Part shown: piece after piece, positions 34,801 through 42,460 of the stretch
Layout: each line of letters opens with the position of its first letter
Position numbering within the stretch: the stretch's first letter is position 1
Source: Ruminococcus flavefaciens
Lineage (GTDB): Bacteria; Bacillota; Clostridia; Oscillospirales; Ruminococcaceae
Length of the DNA stretch: 64,000 nucleotides
Direction: 5' to 3'
Assembly (NCBI RefSeq): GCF_900143025.1
Contig: NZ_FRCT01000007.1
Span: 110,820 to 174,819 of the forward strand
Notes under the pieces: generated by a model
Told to the model about the DNA's origin: nothing
The model's input: the letters and a program-made list of their open reading frames with translations, nothing else
The model's database searches: none
Made by a program: the position numbers and the translations under genes

Positions 34801-36562
34801 TCTTCATAGCGTTTTCGGCAAGTTCACCATACGTAATAACATTTCCTGTTTCACCGTCTATAAGCGCAGCCTTTTCGGGAGCAGCTACAGCTTTTTCAAG
34901 AAAGGCAGTATGTATATAATGAGGCTCTGAGCTTTCTGTAGTCAATGCCTTTTCACGGCGAAGCTTCTGTTCTTCGGGAAGCACATCAAAACTTTTGTCC
35001 CACGGCTCATCAGCAAGACGCTCAAGAAGATGTCCGAAAGCCTTGAACATATCCTCTATCATTCCTTGTGGGAACAGATCTTCGAGCTCGTCCCATGCAA
35101 GCATAAGTCCGTTTTCGTCCTCATAGGTCTGATAATCCAGCCATACCTGCGGAGTCTGCGATACCATGTATCCGAATTCTCCAAGACTGTTCCTGAACTG
35201 CTCTTCGATAAGAGGAGTTCCAAGATTGCAGGCAAAAACTACAGGTGCTATTCCTACCTGTCCCGGATGATATTTCGCCATATCCCTCTGGACTTTTACT
35301 CCCGAATACATCTTGTAGCTGATATCCTTGTAAAACTGCTCTTTTATAGATGCCATGAAGTCTTCAAAGCTTGTATTGTTTTTACTGTTTATTTCAAGAA
35401 GAACCAATGTTGTAAAATCGGCAACAGCATCATCTATCCCGTCAATATCTGTCTTTCTGTTGAACAGCGGAATATTTATAAGGAAATCAGGCGAATTGCT
35501 CCATCTTTCAAGTACAGCGGCATACGCAGTAAGAAGAACGATAGCAGGCGTAACTTTATATTCAGCAGCACGCTGCTTTATTTTCTCCCACCTTTCACTG
35601 CTTATCCTCATAAGATTTCTTTTTACCTTGAAATCTTTTATCTCTTCCATTTTTTTAGCAAGCGGAAGCTGAGGTCCCAATGGAAGCTCCGCAGCTCTCT
35701 TCTGCCAGTATTCTTTGGCTTCATCAAATGCCGCTGTATCTTCTTTTTCTCTTTTAAGGTAGCTTTCAAAGTTGAATTTTTCAGCCGCTGGAGAAACACT
35801 TCCGCCATTATAAAGCTTTGCGAGATCACGCAGAATTATATTCAGGCTCTGTACATCTGCAACAAGAAGGGCAAGGTCAAAATGCAGTCTGTGTCTATTA
35901 TCAGCAAGCAGACTTATTTCAAGTCCTGCGCATTTTCCGTGTCCGATATCGAGCTTTCTGTGAGAAAGTTTTTCTCTTATCTTTAAGAGCTCCCTCTCAA
36001 CTTCATTCTCAGACATAGCTGTAAGATCATGTACTGCCACATCAATATCGGCAGGATCCTGCATTATCTCCTGTGTTCCGTTATCATTGAATTTTGCATG
36101 GAGCATCGGGTGAGATCCAATAAGCTTTTTCCATGACTTTATCAATCTTTCAGGCTCTAAGCCTTTACCGTCAAATTCCAGATAAGCATGACAGTCGACT
36201 CCTCCGAGCAGCTGATCTTCCTGTCTGCCGATATAATAAGCATACTGTACATCTGTCAGATCAAATTCCCTGTCATATACTATCTGTTCAAACTCTGATG
36301 ATATCTTCTTTTCTTCAGCACTTTTCTCTTCATGTGAATTGCTTTCTATGAGCTTATACCAGCTGTCCAGACAAGGCTCTTTCATAAGCTGAGAGAAGGT
36401 TACATTTATGCCTTGTTTCTTCCATTTTGCTGCAAAACGCATTATTTTTAGCGAATTCAATCCAAGCTCAATAAGATTCTGATCTCCTGAAACATCATCT
36501 GCGCCCTCTATATTCGACACAATAAGCTTTTTCAGCTCATCAAAACTTATACTTTGCATCAA
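28877..36562 (-). CDS. NRPS ArCP-Cy-A(embedded domain)-PCP-Cy-A-PCP
   Basis: This is a 2561-residue synthetase. Order, with rough residues: aryl carrier protein (1-75, LGLNSLK, Ser about 37); Cy1 (95-530, FDLALLVADVQS near 232); A1 (557-960, TSGSTGEPKG near 707). A1 is split by a methyltransferase-like insert (about 1000-1370) before its C-terminal end at about 1385. PCP1 (LGGDSL near 1452), Cy2 (FDNIIFDGWS near 1655), A2 (TSGSTGLPKG near 2118) and PCP2 (GGNSI near 2517) follow. No TE. The start matches PchE/HMWP2. Adenylation pockets read D-L-Y-N with S, I and W at later sites, the cysteine code. The aryl ligase encoded just upstream would load the ArCP. Expected bound product: aryl-thiazoline-thiazoline. 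Confidence 0.9.
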   Translation of the reverse strand: MMQSISFDELKKLIVSNIEGADDVSGDQNLIELGLNSLKIMRFAAKWKKQGINVTFSQLMKEPCLDSWYKLIESNSHEEKSAEEKKISSEFEQIVYDREFDLTDVQYAYYIGRQEDQLLGGVDCHAYLEFDGKGLEPERLIKSWKKLIGSHPMLHAKFNDNGTQEIMQDPADIDVAVHDLTAMSENEVERELLKIREKLSHRKLDIGHGKCAGLEISLLADNRHRLHFDLALLVADVQSLNIILRDLAKLYNGGSVSPAAEKFNFESYLKREKEDTAAFDEAKEYWQKRAAELPLGPQLPLAKKMEEIKDFKVKRNLMRISSERWEKIKQRAAEYKVTPAIVLLTAYAAVLERWSNSPDFLINIPLFNRKTDIDGIDDAVADFTTLVLLEINSKNNTSFEDFMASIKEQFYKDISYKMYSGVKVQRDMAKYHPGQVGIAPVVFACNLGTPLIEEQFRNSLGEFGYMVSQTPQVWLDYQTYEDENGLMLAWDELEDLFPQGMIEDMFKAFGHLLERLADEPWDKSFDVLPEEQKLRREKALTTESSEPHYIHTAFLEKAVAAPEKAALIDGETGNVITYGELAENAMKIAAFLGSMEVHDEPVAVSIPRGTAQIRAVYGILSAGCFYVPVSVGQPFKRRSVIHEKTGIRYVITSESVVGDIKWPDNVTVFTIEDILSSDIEHISAEKYLGTLDAADSDRSAYIIMTSGSTGEPKGVEIPHRAAWNTISDINNRYDIGENDTAFSISAIDFDLSVYDIFGILGAGGRLVCIPEAEKKNAFYWLDIIDKYNVTIWNSVPALLDMLLLAHEEKTEKRLPLRTVMISGDWINLSLPARLEEAAGGCRFVAMGGATEASIWSNYCEVKLPLPLFWKSIPYGAPLKNQVYRVVDELGRDRPDWVMGELYIGGAGVAAGYRGDEKLTSEKFTCENGMRFYHTGDMGRFWSDGTIEFLGRKDHQVKVGGHRIELGEVESALEKLVSVDKAAVTVVGDERHLSAFMVLNEADPDEICDTVSVSEEMLDKEWESCMSVSAEDVPGTDSDTDRYISDEIKHITVRTVSEVLGKLGYQADADIKAWLENSDIIPEYYQLAERWVNFISKECCEIADKKNNGDLVDLSAIESYAAVFSEKAGDVLTGKKTALGLFYDEAPELSPFSALKSLSYFGKASEKYVEQVSNIISSFGKEMDIVEIGGQCCEITRAILEKNSRNIRSYICIVPSAAFLSDVKKELGEFKNVSFEVSGNVDISPHSCNMLISFHSLHQCADINKALSEYKRYLTTGATVVFAELTGKEQYLQELSAAVLERGFTCYEDSRAASGTPLFTAAQWSDILKNNGFIRSKSIVSDSCTSEFTEVFTAQYCEKVRSLNEARLREILSGYLPDYMIPKLMTVLDEMPITANGKVDRKRLAAYGKTQVKTSKTRRSLTSAEEWLASYWKKLFGVNEIHADDNYFELGGDSLTATKLISWLRQDNIEISVSMIFENQTLESLSAAIEHIKDNKSVLQKTHRLIPKAEPDKENRGEAFPLTDVQYAYWIGRSNLYSLGQVGTHCYFELDMTDCDIERLNKSFNTLIKKHDMMRAVILPDGRQRILESTPDYLIELKTADNDMESAALLDDVRKKMSHQVIDTSKWPLFEIRATKYDSKHTRLHISFDNIIFDGWSMFHILGEWKQAYTDTLAAEELEFSFRDYILAIESVKDTQVYEEDKKYWFDRADNFSKAPELPLKTEPEKVGTPHFARKEAVISKNEWELIKSRAGKIGVTPSVLLIAAYSEALRKWSNNDKFVLNLTQFNRLPVHPQVDRLVGDFTTLTMLEIDSSGTNCFADRAKKIQKQLFNDLEHSFFSGVEMQRLLTRKANNRNVNMPIVFTSGLGIDQWNEGSWIGKLVYNISQTPQVWLDHQVVERDGALCLFWDYVEALFDQDMIREMFDAYTGLIKKLASDEMIWKKSCSSTINAEISEARLNANRTEGKLPDAAMDEMFIENIRKYSDKMAVADENRQLTYGELGGYAGGIASALIGAGCGKQDVVGIFMPKCWQQTAGVYGILFAGGIYLPLDVKNPVERIRKIICDSGLSTVITLAEYADRLSDIEGLRVINVDDIKKDRTGIPEHSVNELTDLAYIIYTSGSTGLPKGVAITHGGAMNTIIDINERYGINENDTAIGLSNLHFDLSVYDIFGMLSAGGALVLPPDNKLRDPQYWLEMMNRYHVTVWNTVPAFMQMLTAYMSRNSELRKESLRQVLLSGDWIPVTLPDEIRHFFKDVRISGLGGATEASIWSNTYDIPENVPSDWKSIPYGKPLRNQKYYVLDNDLSDCPDGVAGMLYIQGEGLAKGYYHDELKTQERFIFHNDKNERLYCTGDLGRYLKDGNIEFLGRNDDQVKISGYRVELGEIEAAVKNCCGAEQVAAVVVSAGELHYTAVFVQDFNDSFDPDSIISELRNKLPDYMVPAVVGKIERIPLSSNGKVDRKQLAEKAEEMYEAKENGSSREIVPPRTETESKIHDIWCGLLGFDSISVEDHFFGIGGNSIQVIHMTNSVSAEFGCDVNVTSFFEHPTIRTLACYIDDILASGE

Positions 36563-38166
36563 TTTGGCTCCTTTTCAATAGCTATGTTATAAAGACACTT
36601 TTTGTCGATCTTTCCTACGCTTGTTACAGGCCATTGCTCGATAACATGGACTGCATCGGGTATCTTGTAGTGAGCAACTCCTATCTCCTTGAAAAACATT
36701 GCTACGTCCTGTCTTGTTATGCTTTCACTGCTCTCTCCCTCAGTAAGCTTTATGAATGCAACGCTCTTATGTCCAAGTTCTTCATCAGGAACACCTACGA
36801 CCGCTGCTTCATCAATAAGCCGGTGCTGACAAAGATAGCCTTCTACCTCGGCAGGCATAACCTTTTCTCCCGAACGGTTGATCTGCTCCTTCATTCTTCC
36901 GCCCATTTTGAGACCGTTAACACTGCTCCATGCTGCGCGGTCACCCGTACAGTAAAAACCGTCTTCGGTTATACAATGCTTATTGACCTCAGGAAGCTTA
37001 TAGTATCCGTCTATCGTATACGGTCCTCTTGAAAGAAGCTCGCCATATTCTCCTTCAGGTACTTCATTACCGTATGAATCAACTATTTTTATCTCGTCAG
37101 CAGGTGAAATAGGTCTGCCCTGATAGTTGCATATGATCTCTTCACTATCATTTTTGTCAGTGAAGCAGATCAGACCCTCTGCCGTGCCAAAAACCTGCAT
37201 AAGATCGCAGGGCCAGCTATGTATGATCTTTGATGCGATGTGAGGTTCAAGGAGCGCACCTCCTACTTGAACAAGTTTCCATGATGACAGATCGTATCCG
37301 AGATCCCATTCGAGAACTTCTGTAAAAATAGGTATAAGAGCAGGTACCATAGCAGTATGAGTTATCCTCTCGCTTTCAATAAGCGGATACACCTCATCAG
37401 GACTGCTTGACGGCGACATAACTACCTTTCCTCCCTTGCTGAAAAATCCCAGCATCCCCGGGCAGGAAAGAGAAAAATTATGCGCACAGGGAAGTATTTC
37501 AAGATATGCACAATTTTCATCTATCCCGCACTTTTCGGCAGCTGTCATTGAATTGTACATATAATCTGAATGTGTTCTTGGTATCAGCTTCGGAGTGCCT
37601 GTTGTACCGCCTGAAAGGAGCAGAAGTGCTGTATCATAGGGAGATGCTTCATCAAATTCTCTGACAGCTCCGTTAAGGCTGCTGATACTCTCTACATCTG
37701 CATCAGTAGAGCTTATGTCTGCAAAAATATACTTAACTGAGCTGCATTCTCCGCAAAGCTCCTTTGCCATTGGAATATAATCAAAGCCCATATAAGAATC
37801 GGGAATAAAATATGCCTTAGGCTGTGCAAGAGCGAAAATGCCTTCAAGATCGCCCTTTCTGTGAGCAGGAAGCGCCATTATCGGAACTGCTCCAAGAAGT
37901 ATAACTCCGAAGAAAACTTCAACGAATGTTACACTGTTCGGAAGCTGTATAACAACATTTTCGCCTTTTGATATCCCTTTATCAGCAAGCCCCGATGCTA
38001 TTTCACGGGCACGGCGATATAATTCGCTGTATGTGATACTTTTATCCTGATCCGAGCAGGCTGTCCTTTCGGAATACTTTTCTGCCCATTCGGAAAGATG
38101 CTTACCGATAGTTTTTTTCTCCCAGTTTTTCAATCCTTCATATATGGTATAATCTTTTTTATACAT
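36559..38166 (-). CDS. Aryl-AMP ligase (DhbE/YbtE-like), salicylate or dihydroxybenzoate
   Basis: The 535-residue ligase activates an aryl acid and loads the ArCP of the adjacent synthetase. It has LLLSGGTTGTPKLIPRTH, the aryl pocket ILPCAHNFSLSCPG, QVFGTAEGLICFT and the C-terminal KEQINRSGEKVMPAEVEGYL. The pocket Asn is kept as in DhbE. The position equal to DhbE Ser240 is Cys, as reported for salicylate ligases, while the nearby Val/Leu position is Ile, so salicylate is more likely than dihydroxybenzoate but not certain. It overlaps the synthetase start by 4 bp. No salicylate synthase gene is present in the window. Confidence 0.85.
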   Translation of the reverse strand: MYKKDYTIYEGLKNWEKKTIGKHLSEWAEKYSERTACSDQDKSITYSELYRRAREIASGLADKGISKGENVVIQLPNSVTFVEVFFGVILLGAVPIMALPAHRKGDLEGIFALAQPKAYFIPDSYMGFDYIPMAKELCGECSSVKYIFADISSTDADVESISSLNGAVREFDEASPYDTALLLLSGGTTGTPKLIPRTHSDYMYNSMTAAEKCGIDENCAYLEILPCAHNFSLSCPGMLGFFSKGGKVVMSPSSSPDEVYPLIESERITHTAMVPALIPIFTEVLEWDLGYDLSSWKLVQVGGALLEPHIASKIIHSWPCDLMQVFGTAEGLICFTDKNDSEEIICNYQGRPISPADEIKIVDSYGNEVPEGEYGELLSRGPYTIDGYYKLPEVNKHCITEDGFYCTGDRAAWSSVNGLKMGGRMKEQINRSGEKVMPAEVEGYLCQHRLIDEAAVVGVPDEELGHKSVAFIKLTEGESSESITRQDVAMFFKEIGVAHYKIPDAVHVIEQWPVTSVGKIDKKCLYNIAIEKEPN

Positions 38167-38168
38167 TT

Positions 38169-38921
38169 TTACCTCACTTTAACATATGCTACCTTCATGC
38201 GGCTAAGCATATTCTTCCATATATTTTCCATTTCACTCTTAATAAAAAAATGTCCGCCTTCAAATGAAGTTATATCGAAGCTTTTTCTTGTATAAGGCTT
38301 CCACTCCTTAACTGCCTCATATTCTGCTTCTCTGTCCTCTGTTCCGTACATAACAGATATAGGACAATCCAACGGACTGCATTTTTTTGAACAATAAGTC
38401 TCTGCAAGTGTAAAATCTGCCCTTAACAGCGGCAGAAAGAACTTGAAAAGCTCTTTATTCTGACACAGTTCTTTCGGAGTTCCCTCAAAGTTTATGATCT
38501 CGCTGCAAAACTCTTCATCGGGAAGATCATATATCTTATTTGATATCTCCACATGAGGAGCTTCGCAGCCTGAAATAAACATATGATGTATTTTCTTCCC
38601 TCTGCGGGAAAGCTCTAAAGCTGTTTCGTAAGCTATCTTGCCACCCATACTATGTCCGTAGAAATAACATTCACGGTTTTCAACTATATCTTCAATAGTA
38701 TCGGAAATGTCCACAGCCAGTTTTTTCATATCCGTATAACCGTTCTCGCAGATCCTTTCCTCTCTTCCGGGCAGCTGTATCGGACACACATCTATAACTC
38801 CGTCAAGTCCCGATATCCATTCGCGGAACGCAGAAGCTCCGCCGCCTGCATAAGGAAAACAGAAAAGTATTTTCTCATTTACGGATGAATGATAATTCTT
38901 TATGAGCTTTAAGTCCTTCAT
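38169..38921 (-). CDS. Type II thioesterase
   Basis: The 250-residue alpha/beta hydrolase starts at ATG 38921 (GGGAG upstream). It has LFCFPYAGGGASAF, the nucleophile GHSMGG near residue 89, and a late FEGGHFFI His motif. Type II thioesterases free misprimed carriers or release products; PchC and YbtT have this role in related systems. It is a separate protein from the Cys-type TE fused to a C domain at 40466-42460. Confidence 0.87.
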   Translation of the reverse strand: MKDLKLIKNYHSSVNEKILFCFPYAGGGASAFREWISGLDGVIDVCPIQLPGREERICENGYTDMKKLAVDISDTIEDIVENRECYFYGHSMGGKIAYETALELSRRGKKIHHMFISGCEAPHVEISNKIYDLPDEEFCSEIINFEGTPKELCQNKELFKFFLPLLRADFTLAETYCSKKCSPLDCPISVMYGTEDREAEYEAVKEWKPYTRKSFDITSFEGGHFFIKSEMENIWKNMLSRMKVAYVKVR

Positions 38922-38925
38922 ATGA

Positions 38926-40185
38926 TCACTCCCTAAAAAGATCCTCAACAGTCGGATCTTCCATAGCAAGTATACGATCAACATATTTATTGATGCATCT
39001 TCCAAGACCAAGAACAAATTCTCTGCCGTATAATCTGTTATCACAATATGGAGTAACATACAGATCCTCGCCGTGTTCAACTGCTACAAAGCCCACATAT
39101 CTTCTTCCTGAAGTAAAATGCGAATGGAACACGAGCGGTTCAACATCAAGATCGCCGAACTTCATTTTCTCACTCTTTTTACCATTATTTGGTATGTAGG
39201 AAAGAAGATACTCCTTGACCTCTATGCAATCGCTGAATGTAAGATGCTTCATATCGTGATTCATAGTATCTCGCTGTAATACTGCAAGCTCAGACCAACG
39301 CTCCTCAGGTGAGAATATATGCCTTATTGTAACGCCATGTGTAAGGAAACCGATAGTTCCCTGAAATTTCTTTTTAAATCTGTTTGCAAACGCATATCTG
39401 AGAGCTATATCATTTTGTCCTGTAAGCTCTGCCGCAGCTAACTGTATCAGTGTGAAAAGTACGTTAAAATTAGATGATCTCATGCTGCGGGAGATCTTTT
39501 CAAGCTTCTCAAGCGGAACTGTAAATCTGCCGTACTGCATGGTCGATTCTGTTTCCTGAACCTTTGGCGGCTCCATCTTTGGATTTTCATAGCCTGCCAT
39601 ACGGTCATCCCAGTATTTCTTCTCTTCCTCAGTGAATTTTTCTCTGTAAAGTCTTTCCCTCTCGCCGAGGAAATCTGCAAAGCTTGCATAAACAGGAAGA
39701 TCTATACGATCAGGATCCTCATAAAGCTTGGCAAGCTCAGCATTGAGAAGAGCCATTGAACCGCCGTCTGTAGCAAGATGATTAGCTACATAATAAAGCA
39801 TATATTCTTCATCTGTTATCTTGTAGATCCAGTAGCGGTACATACTCTTTTTATCAAGTGATACGGGAGTTCTTACTCTATTGGAAGCATCTGCATACGC
39901 TTCCTTGAATCTCTCGTCTCTTCCCTCGGATCTGAGCTCGATCATTTCAAGTCCGTATGGTTCTTCATCATTGAACTCAAAATATAATCCCTCGCTGTCC
40001 TCCGACATACTCATTCTCATTGCGTCATGTCTTTTATGAAGTGCCTTTACTGCTCTGTCAAGACGCTCAACATCACACTTGCCTTTAAGCAGAAATCCGT
40101 TTGAAAGATTAATGCTTCCGCGTTTTCCTTCGCCTACCTCCATTCTTGCATAGGTATTCTGAGTTATAGTAAGTCTGTATTTCAT
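38926..40185 (-). CDS. Stand-alone condensation-like domain
   Basis: The 419-residue protein is a condensation-superfamily acyltransferase with ANHLATDGGSM near residue 135, in which the catalytic second His and Asp of HHxxxDG remain while the first His is Asn. ALHKRHDAMRM and ALRYAFANRF are further family segments. It is not a cyclization domain because DxxxxD is absent. It lies between the free PCP gene and the thioesterase gene, so it could join the PCP-bound unit to another intermediate or to an amine. Activity in trans is inferred. Confidence 0.75.
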   Translation of the reverse strand: MKYRLTITQNTYARMEVGEGKRGSINLSNGFLLKGKCDVERLDRAVKALHKRHDAMRMSMSEDSEGLYFEFNDEEPYGLEMIELRSEGRDERFKEAYADASNRVRTPVSLDKKSMYRYWIYKITDEEYMLYYVANHLATDGGSMALLNAELAKLYEDPDRIDLPVYASFADFLGERERLYREKFTEEEKKYWDDRMAGYENPKMEPPKVQETESTMQYGRFTVPLEKLEKISRSMRSSNFNVLFTLIQLAAAELTGQNDIALRYAFANRFKKKFQGTIGFLTHGVTIRHIFSPEERWSELAVLQRDTMNHDMKHLTFSDCIEVKEYLLSYIPNNGKKSEKMKFGDLDVEPLVFHSHFTSGRRYVGFVAVEHGEDLYVTPYCDNRLYGREFVLGLGRCINKYVDRILAMEDPTVEDLFRE

Positions 40186-40201
40186 AATTTTCTTCTCCTT
40201 T

Positions 40202-40450
40202 TCAGTTTGAAATTTTCTCGGCTATGATATCTACCATTTCGCCGAATGTTTCACAATCATAAAAGTCTGTCAGTTCGACCTTATCCCTGTATTCATCCGG
40301 AAGGTTCTCCACAAGAAAGAACGCCTTATAGGAGTTGCCGCCGAGATCAAAGAAATTATCCTCATCTTTTGGAACTTCCTCCAGTTCAAGCGATTCCTTC
40401 CAAAGAACTCCCAGCATTTTTCTTACATTGTTTTTAATATCATTTTCCAT
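40202..40450 (-). CDS. Stand-alone peptidyl/acyl carrier protein
   Basis: The 82-residue acidic protein has the carrier motif FFDLGGNSYKAF with the phosphopantetheine serine at about residue 40, and four predicted helices. A good ribosome binding site (AAGAGG) precedes the ATG. It sits between the TE-C protein and the free C domain, so these three may form one trans-acting module. No dedicated A domain is linked to it. Confidence 0.88.
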   Translation of the reverse strand: MENDIKNNVRKMLGVLWKESLELEEVPKDEDNFFDLGGNSYKAFFLVENLPDEYRDKVELTDFYDCETFGEMVDIIAEKISN

Positions 40451-40465
40451 TTTTTACCTCTTCAT

Positions 40466-42460
40466 TCACGATATCAATTCATTCAAAACTTCTTTCATAT
40501 ACTTCTCCAGCATCGAATTGAAGCGAAGGTCATACACATCATGATCAGCACACATTGACATTTTCAGCACATCTCCCTCTTCCCGACACATAAGCGTGTA
40601 ATCAAGCGATGCATATCTCTGATTTCCGTTCATAGTATGCACCTCTATATCTACGCCCTTCCACTCAGGAAACAGGACGATCTGGCTAAGATAAGAAAGA
40701 GTGAATTCAGCCTCACCGATACACTCTCCAAGCATATAATGACTGAAGCTGTTGTTTACCTGTGATCTGCTTTCTTCTATATGCTCAGAAAGGGGTCTGC
40801 CGTCTTTTTTCAGATGATGCTTCAAATGATGTGTGGTCATACCGACCATGTTTCGCTTTCCTTTGCTGAAACGGTCTGTCATAGTATAACCCACAGAAAG
40901 CTCATTTACGCCCCATATTTTAATAAGTGCCGCATTGTAAACAAAGAGCATCAGATTAAAAGGCGACATCCTCTTCTGTCTGGCAATAGAATTAATAGCA
41001 GCAAGTTCTAATGTGAACTCACTTTTTTCTTCATACTCGTTATTCTGCTTATCAAAGCTCAGACCTGAAAGCTCTTGTTCCTTTTTCCAGCCGCAGCTTA
41101 TTTCTTCCCAGTATGTACGGTCAGCATTTCCTTTTTCAGAAGAAAAATATTCATTCTCAGCTATAACAAAGTCATGCCAACTGCATACATCATCATTCAT
41201 AAAAGCACCATTGCTGAACCAGTCACCCATATCCTTATACAATACCGAAATTGAAGGACCGTCCGTTATAATATGACTTGCCTTTATGTGAAGGATAATG
41301 TGATCGTCATTAATGATATATTTATGAAATTCATACATTGGTGAGGAAAAGAGATCCATATACTCATTGTTTACTGCTTCAGCATAACGCAGAGCAGCTT
41401 TTCTCTTCTCTTCAAAATCGGGATATTCGTTTGCGGCTTCATGTACTATCCATTTCTGAAAAACAGGTATACGTCTTTGGAATATTTCTCCGCGGCTGTT
41501 TTTTACAAGACAATAATTTATGGCATCATGCCTTTTCTGAAGCTCTTCAAGCATACAGTCAAGCTTCTCATTATCTATCCTGCCCTTTATTTCAAAGGCA
41601 ATGCCCGTATTCTGACAACCTCTGCTTTTATCGATCAATTCGCTCTGTACAAGCTTTTTTTGCTGCGGAAGAATCGGTATTATATCGCTGTCATTACTGA
41701 TTATAAAATCAGCTATCTCACTGATTATCCTTTCCTTCTGATCGTTTACAAAATAATGTGCTCCCGGATAAGTCCTGAACTCAACATCGGTATTAAAATA
41801 CTCCTGCCATTGTTCTACCGAATCCCATTTAAGCGACTTATCGTCAGTTCCGTTCATTACCACAGCAGGGCATGATAATTCAGGCTCCCGTTCAGGCACA
41901 TATCCTTTGAACAAAGCCAGATCAGCTTTAAAAAGCGGAATGAAATACTTGCAGAACACCTTATTCTCAAGCATATCCGTGTCCATCATCTGATATTTTG
42001 TGAGATCGGCAATTATATCCTCATCTTTAAGCTCAGAAATCGGTCTCTCACCCTTGTCGCCGCGAAGTCTGACAAGTACATATTCAGGCTGCTCGCTTCC
42101 GCTGATAATAAACGCAGAGGGTGATACTCCGTTTTCCTCAAGAAGCCTTATATATTCCATTCCTATAAGTGACCCCGAACAATGTCCCCATACAACTATC
42201 TTCTTGTCAAGAAGATGCTTATTATCACGAAAGAATTCGTTTACGAACGTTTCTATATCCTCGGGCATACTGTCTTTAAGACGTTTTTCACGCATAGGAT
42301 AAAGTACGGGCATAAGATTTATCCAATCAGGCATCAGCTGCTTCCACGGCGCAAAGAAGCTTGGACTTCCTCCCGCAAACACAAAGCATACCAGATTTAC
42401 CAGCGCATTCTTATTTTCTGTCTGATGTGCAAACCACTTATTTTTAGGCTTCTTTATCAT
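40466..42460 (-). CDS. Thioesterase-condensation didomain with a Cys nucleophile
   Basis: The 664-residue protein has an N-terminal thioesterase (about 15-255): VCFVFAGGSPSFFAPW, the elbow WGHCSGSL near residue 92, a late NGTDD Asp and YPGAHYF His. The nucleophile position (GxSxG) is Cys instead of Ser. A condensation-like domain follows (about 275-660) with KASHIITDG near 397, where the first His of HHxxxDG is Ser but the catalytic His stays. TE-then-C order is unusual. It overlaps the NRPS gene upstream by 4 bp. It could release or transfer a chain with a different chemistry from serine TEs. Function is inferred. Confidence 0.75.
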   Translation of the reverse strand: MIKKPKNKWFAHQTENKNALVNLVCFVFAGGSPSFFAPWKQLMPDWINLMPVLYPMREKRLKDSMPEDIETFVNEFFRDNKHLLDKKIVVWGHCSGSLIGMEYIRLLEENGVSPSAFIISGSEQPEYVLVRLRGDKGERPISELKDEDIIADLTKYQMMDTDMLENKVFCKYFIPLFKADLALFKGYVPEREPELSCPAVVMNGTDDKSLKWDSVEQWQEYFNTDVEFRTYPGAHYFVNDQKERIISEIADFIISNDSDIIPILPQQKKLVQSELIDKSRGCQNTGIAFEIKGRIDNEKLDCMLEELQKRHDAINYCLVKNSRGEIFQRRIPVFQKWIVHEAANEYPDFEEKRKAALRYAEAVNNEYMDLFSSPMYEFHKYIINDDHIILHIKASHIITDGPSISVLYKDMGDWFSNGAFMNDDVCSWHDFVIAENEYFSSEKGNADRTYWEEISCGWKKEQELSGLSFDKQNNEYEEKSEFTLELAAINSIARQKRMSPFNLMLFVYNAALIKIWGVNELSVGYTMTDRFSKGKRNMVGMTTHHLKHHLKKDGRPLSEHIEESRSQVNNSFSHYMLGECIGEAEFTLSYLSQIVLFPEWKGVDIEVHTMNGNQRYASLDYTLMCREEGDVLKMSMCADHDVYDLRFNSMLEKYMKEVLNELIS

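Noticed and set aside
35030..35986. Long plus-strand open frame (318 codons) inside the large NRPS gene
   Set aside because: It is antisense to a strongly supported NRPS domain, has no ribosome binding site, and its predicted protein is rich in Cys, His, Phe and Tyr, typical of a shadow frame.
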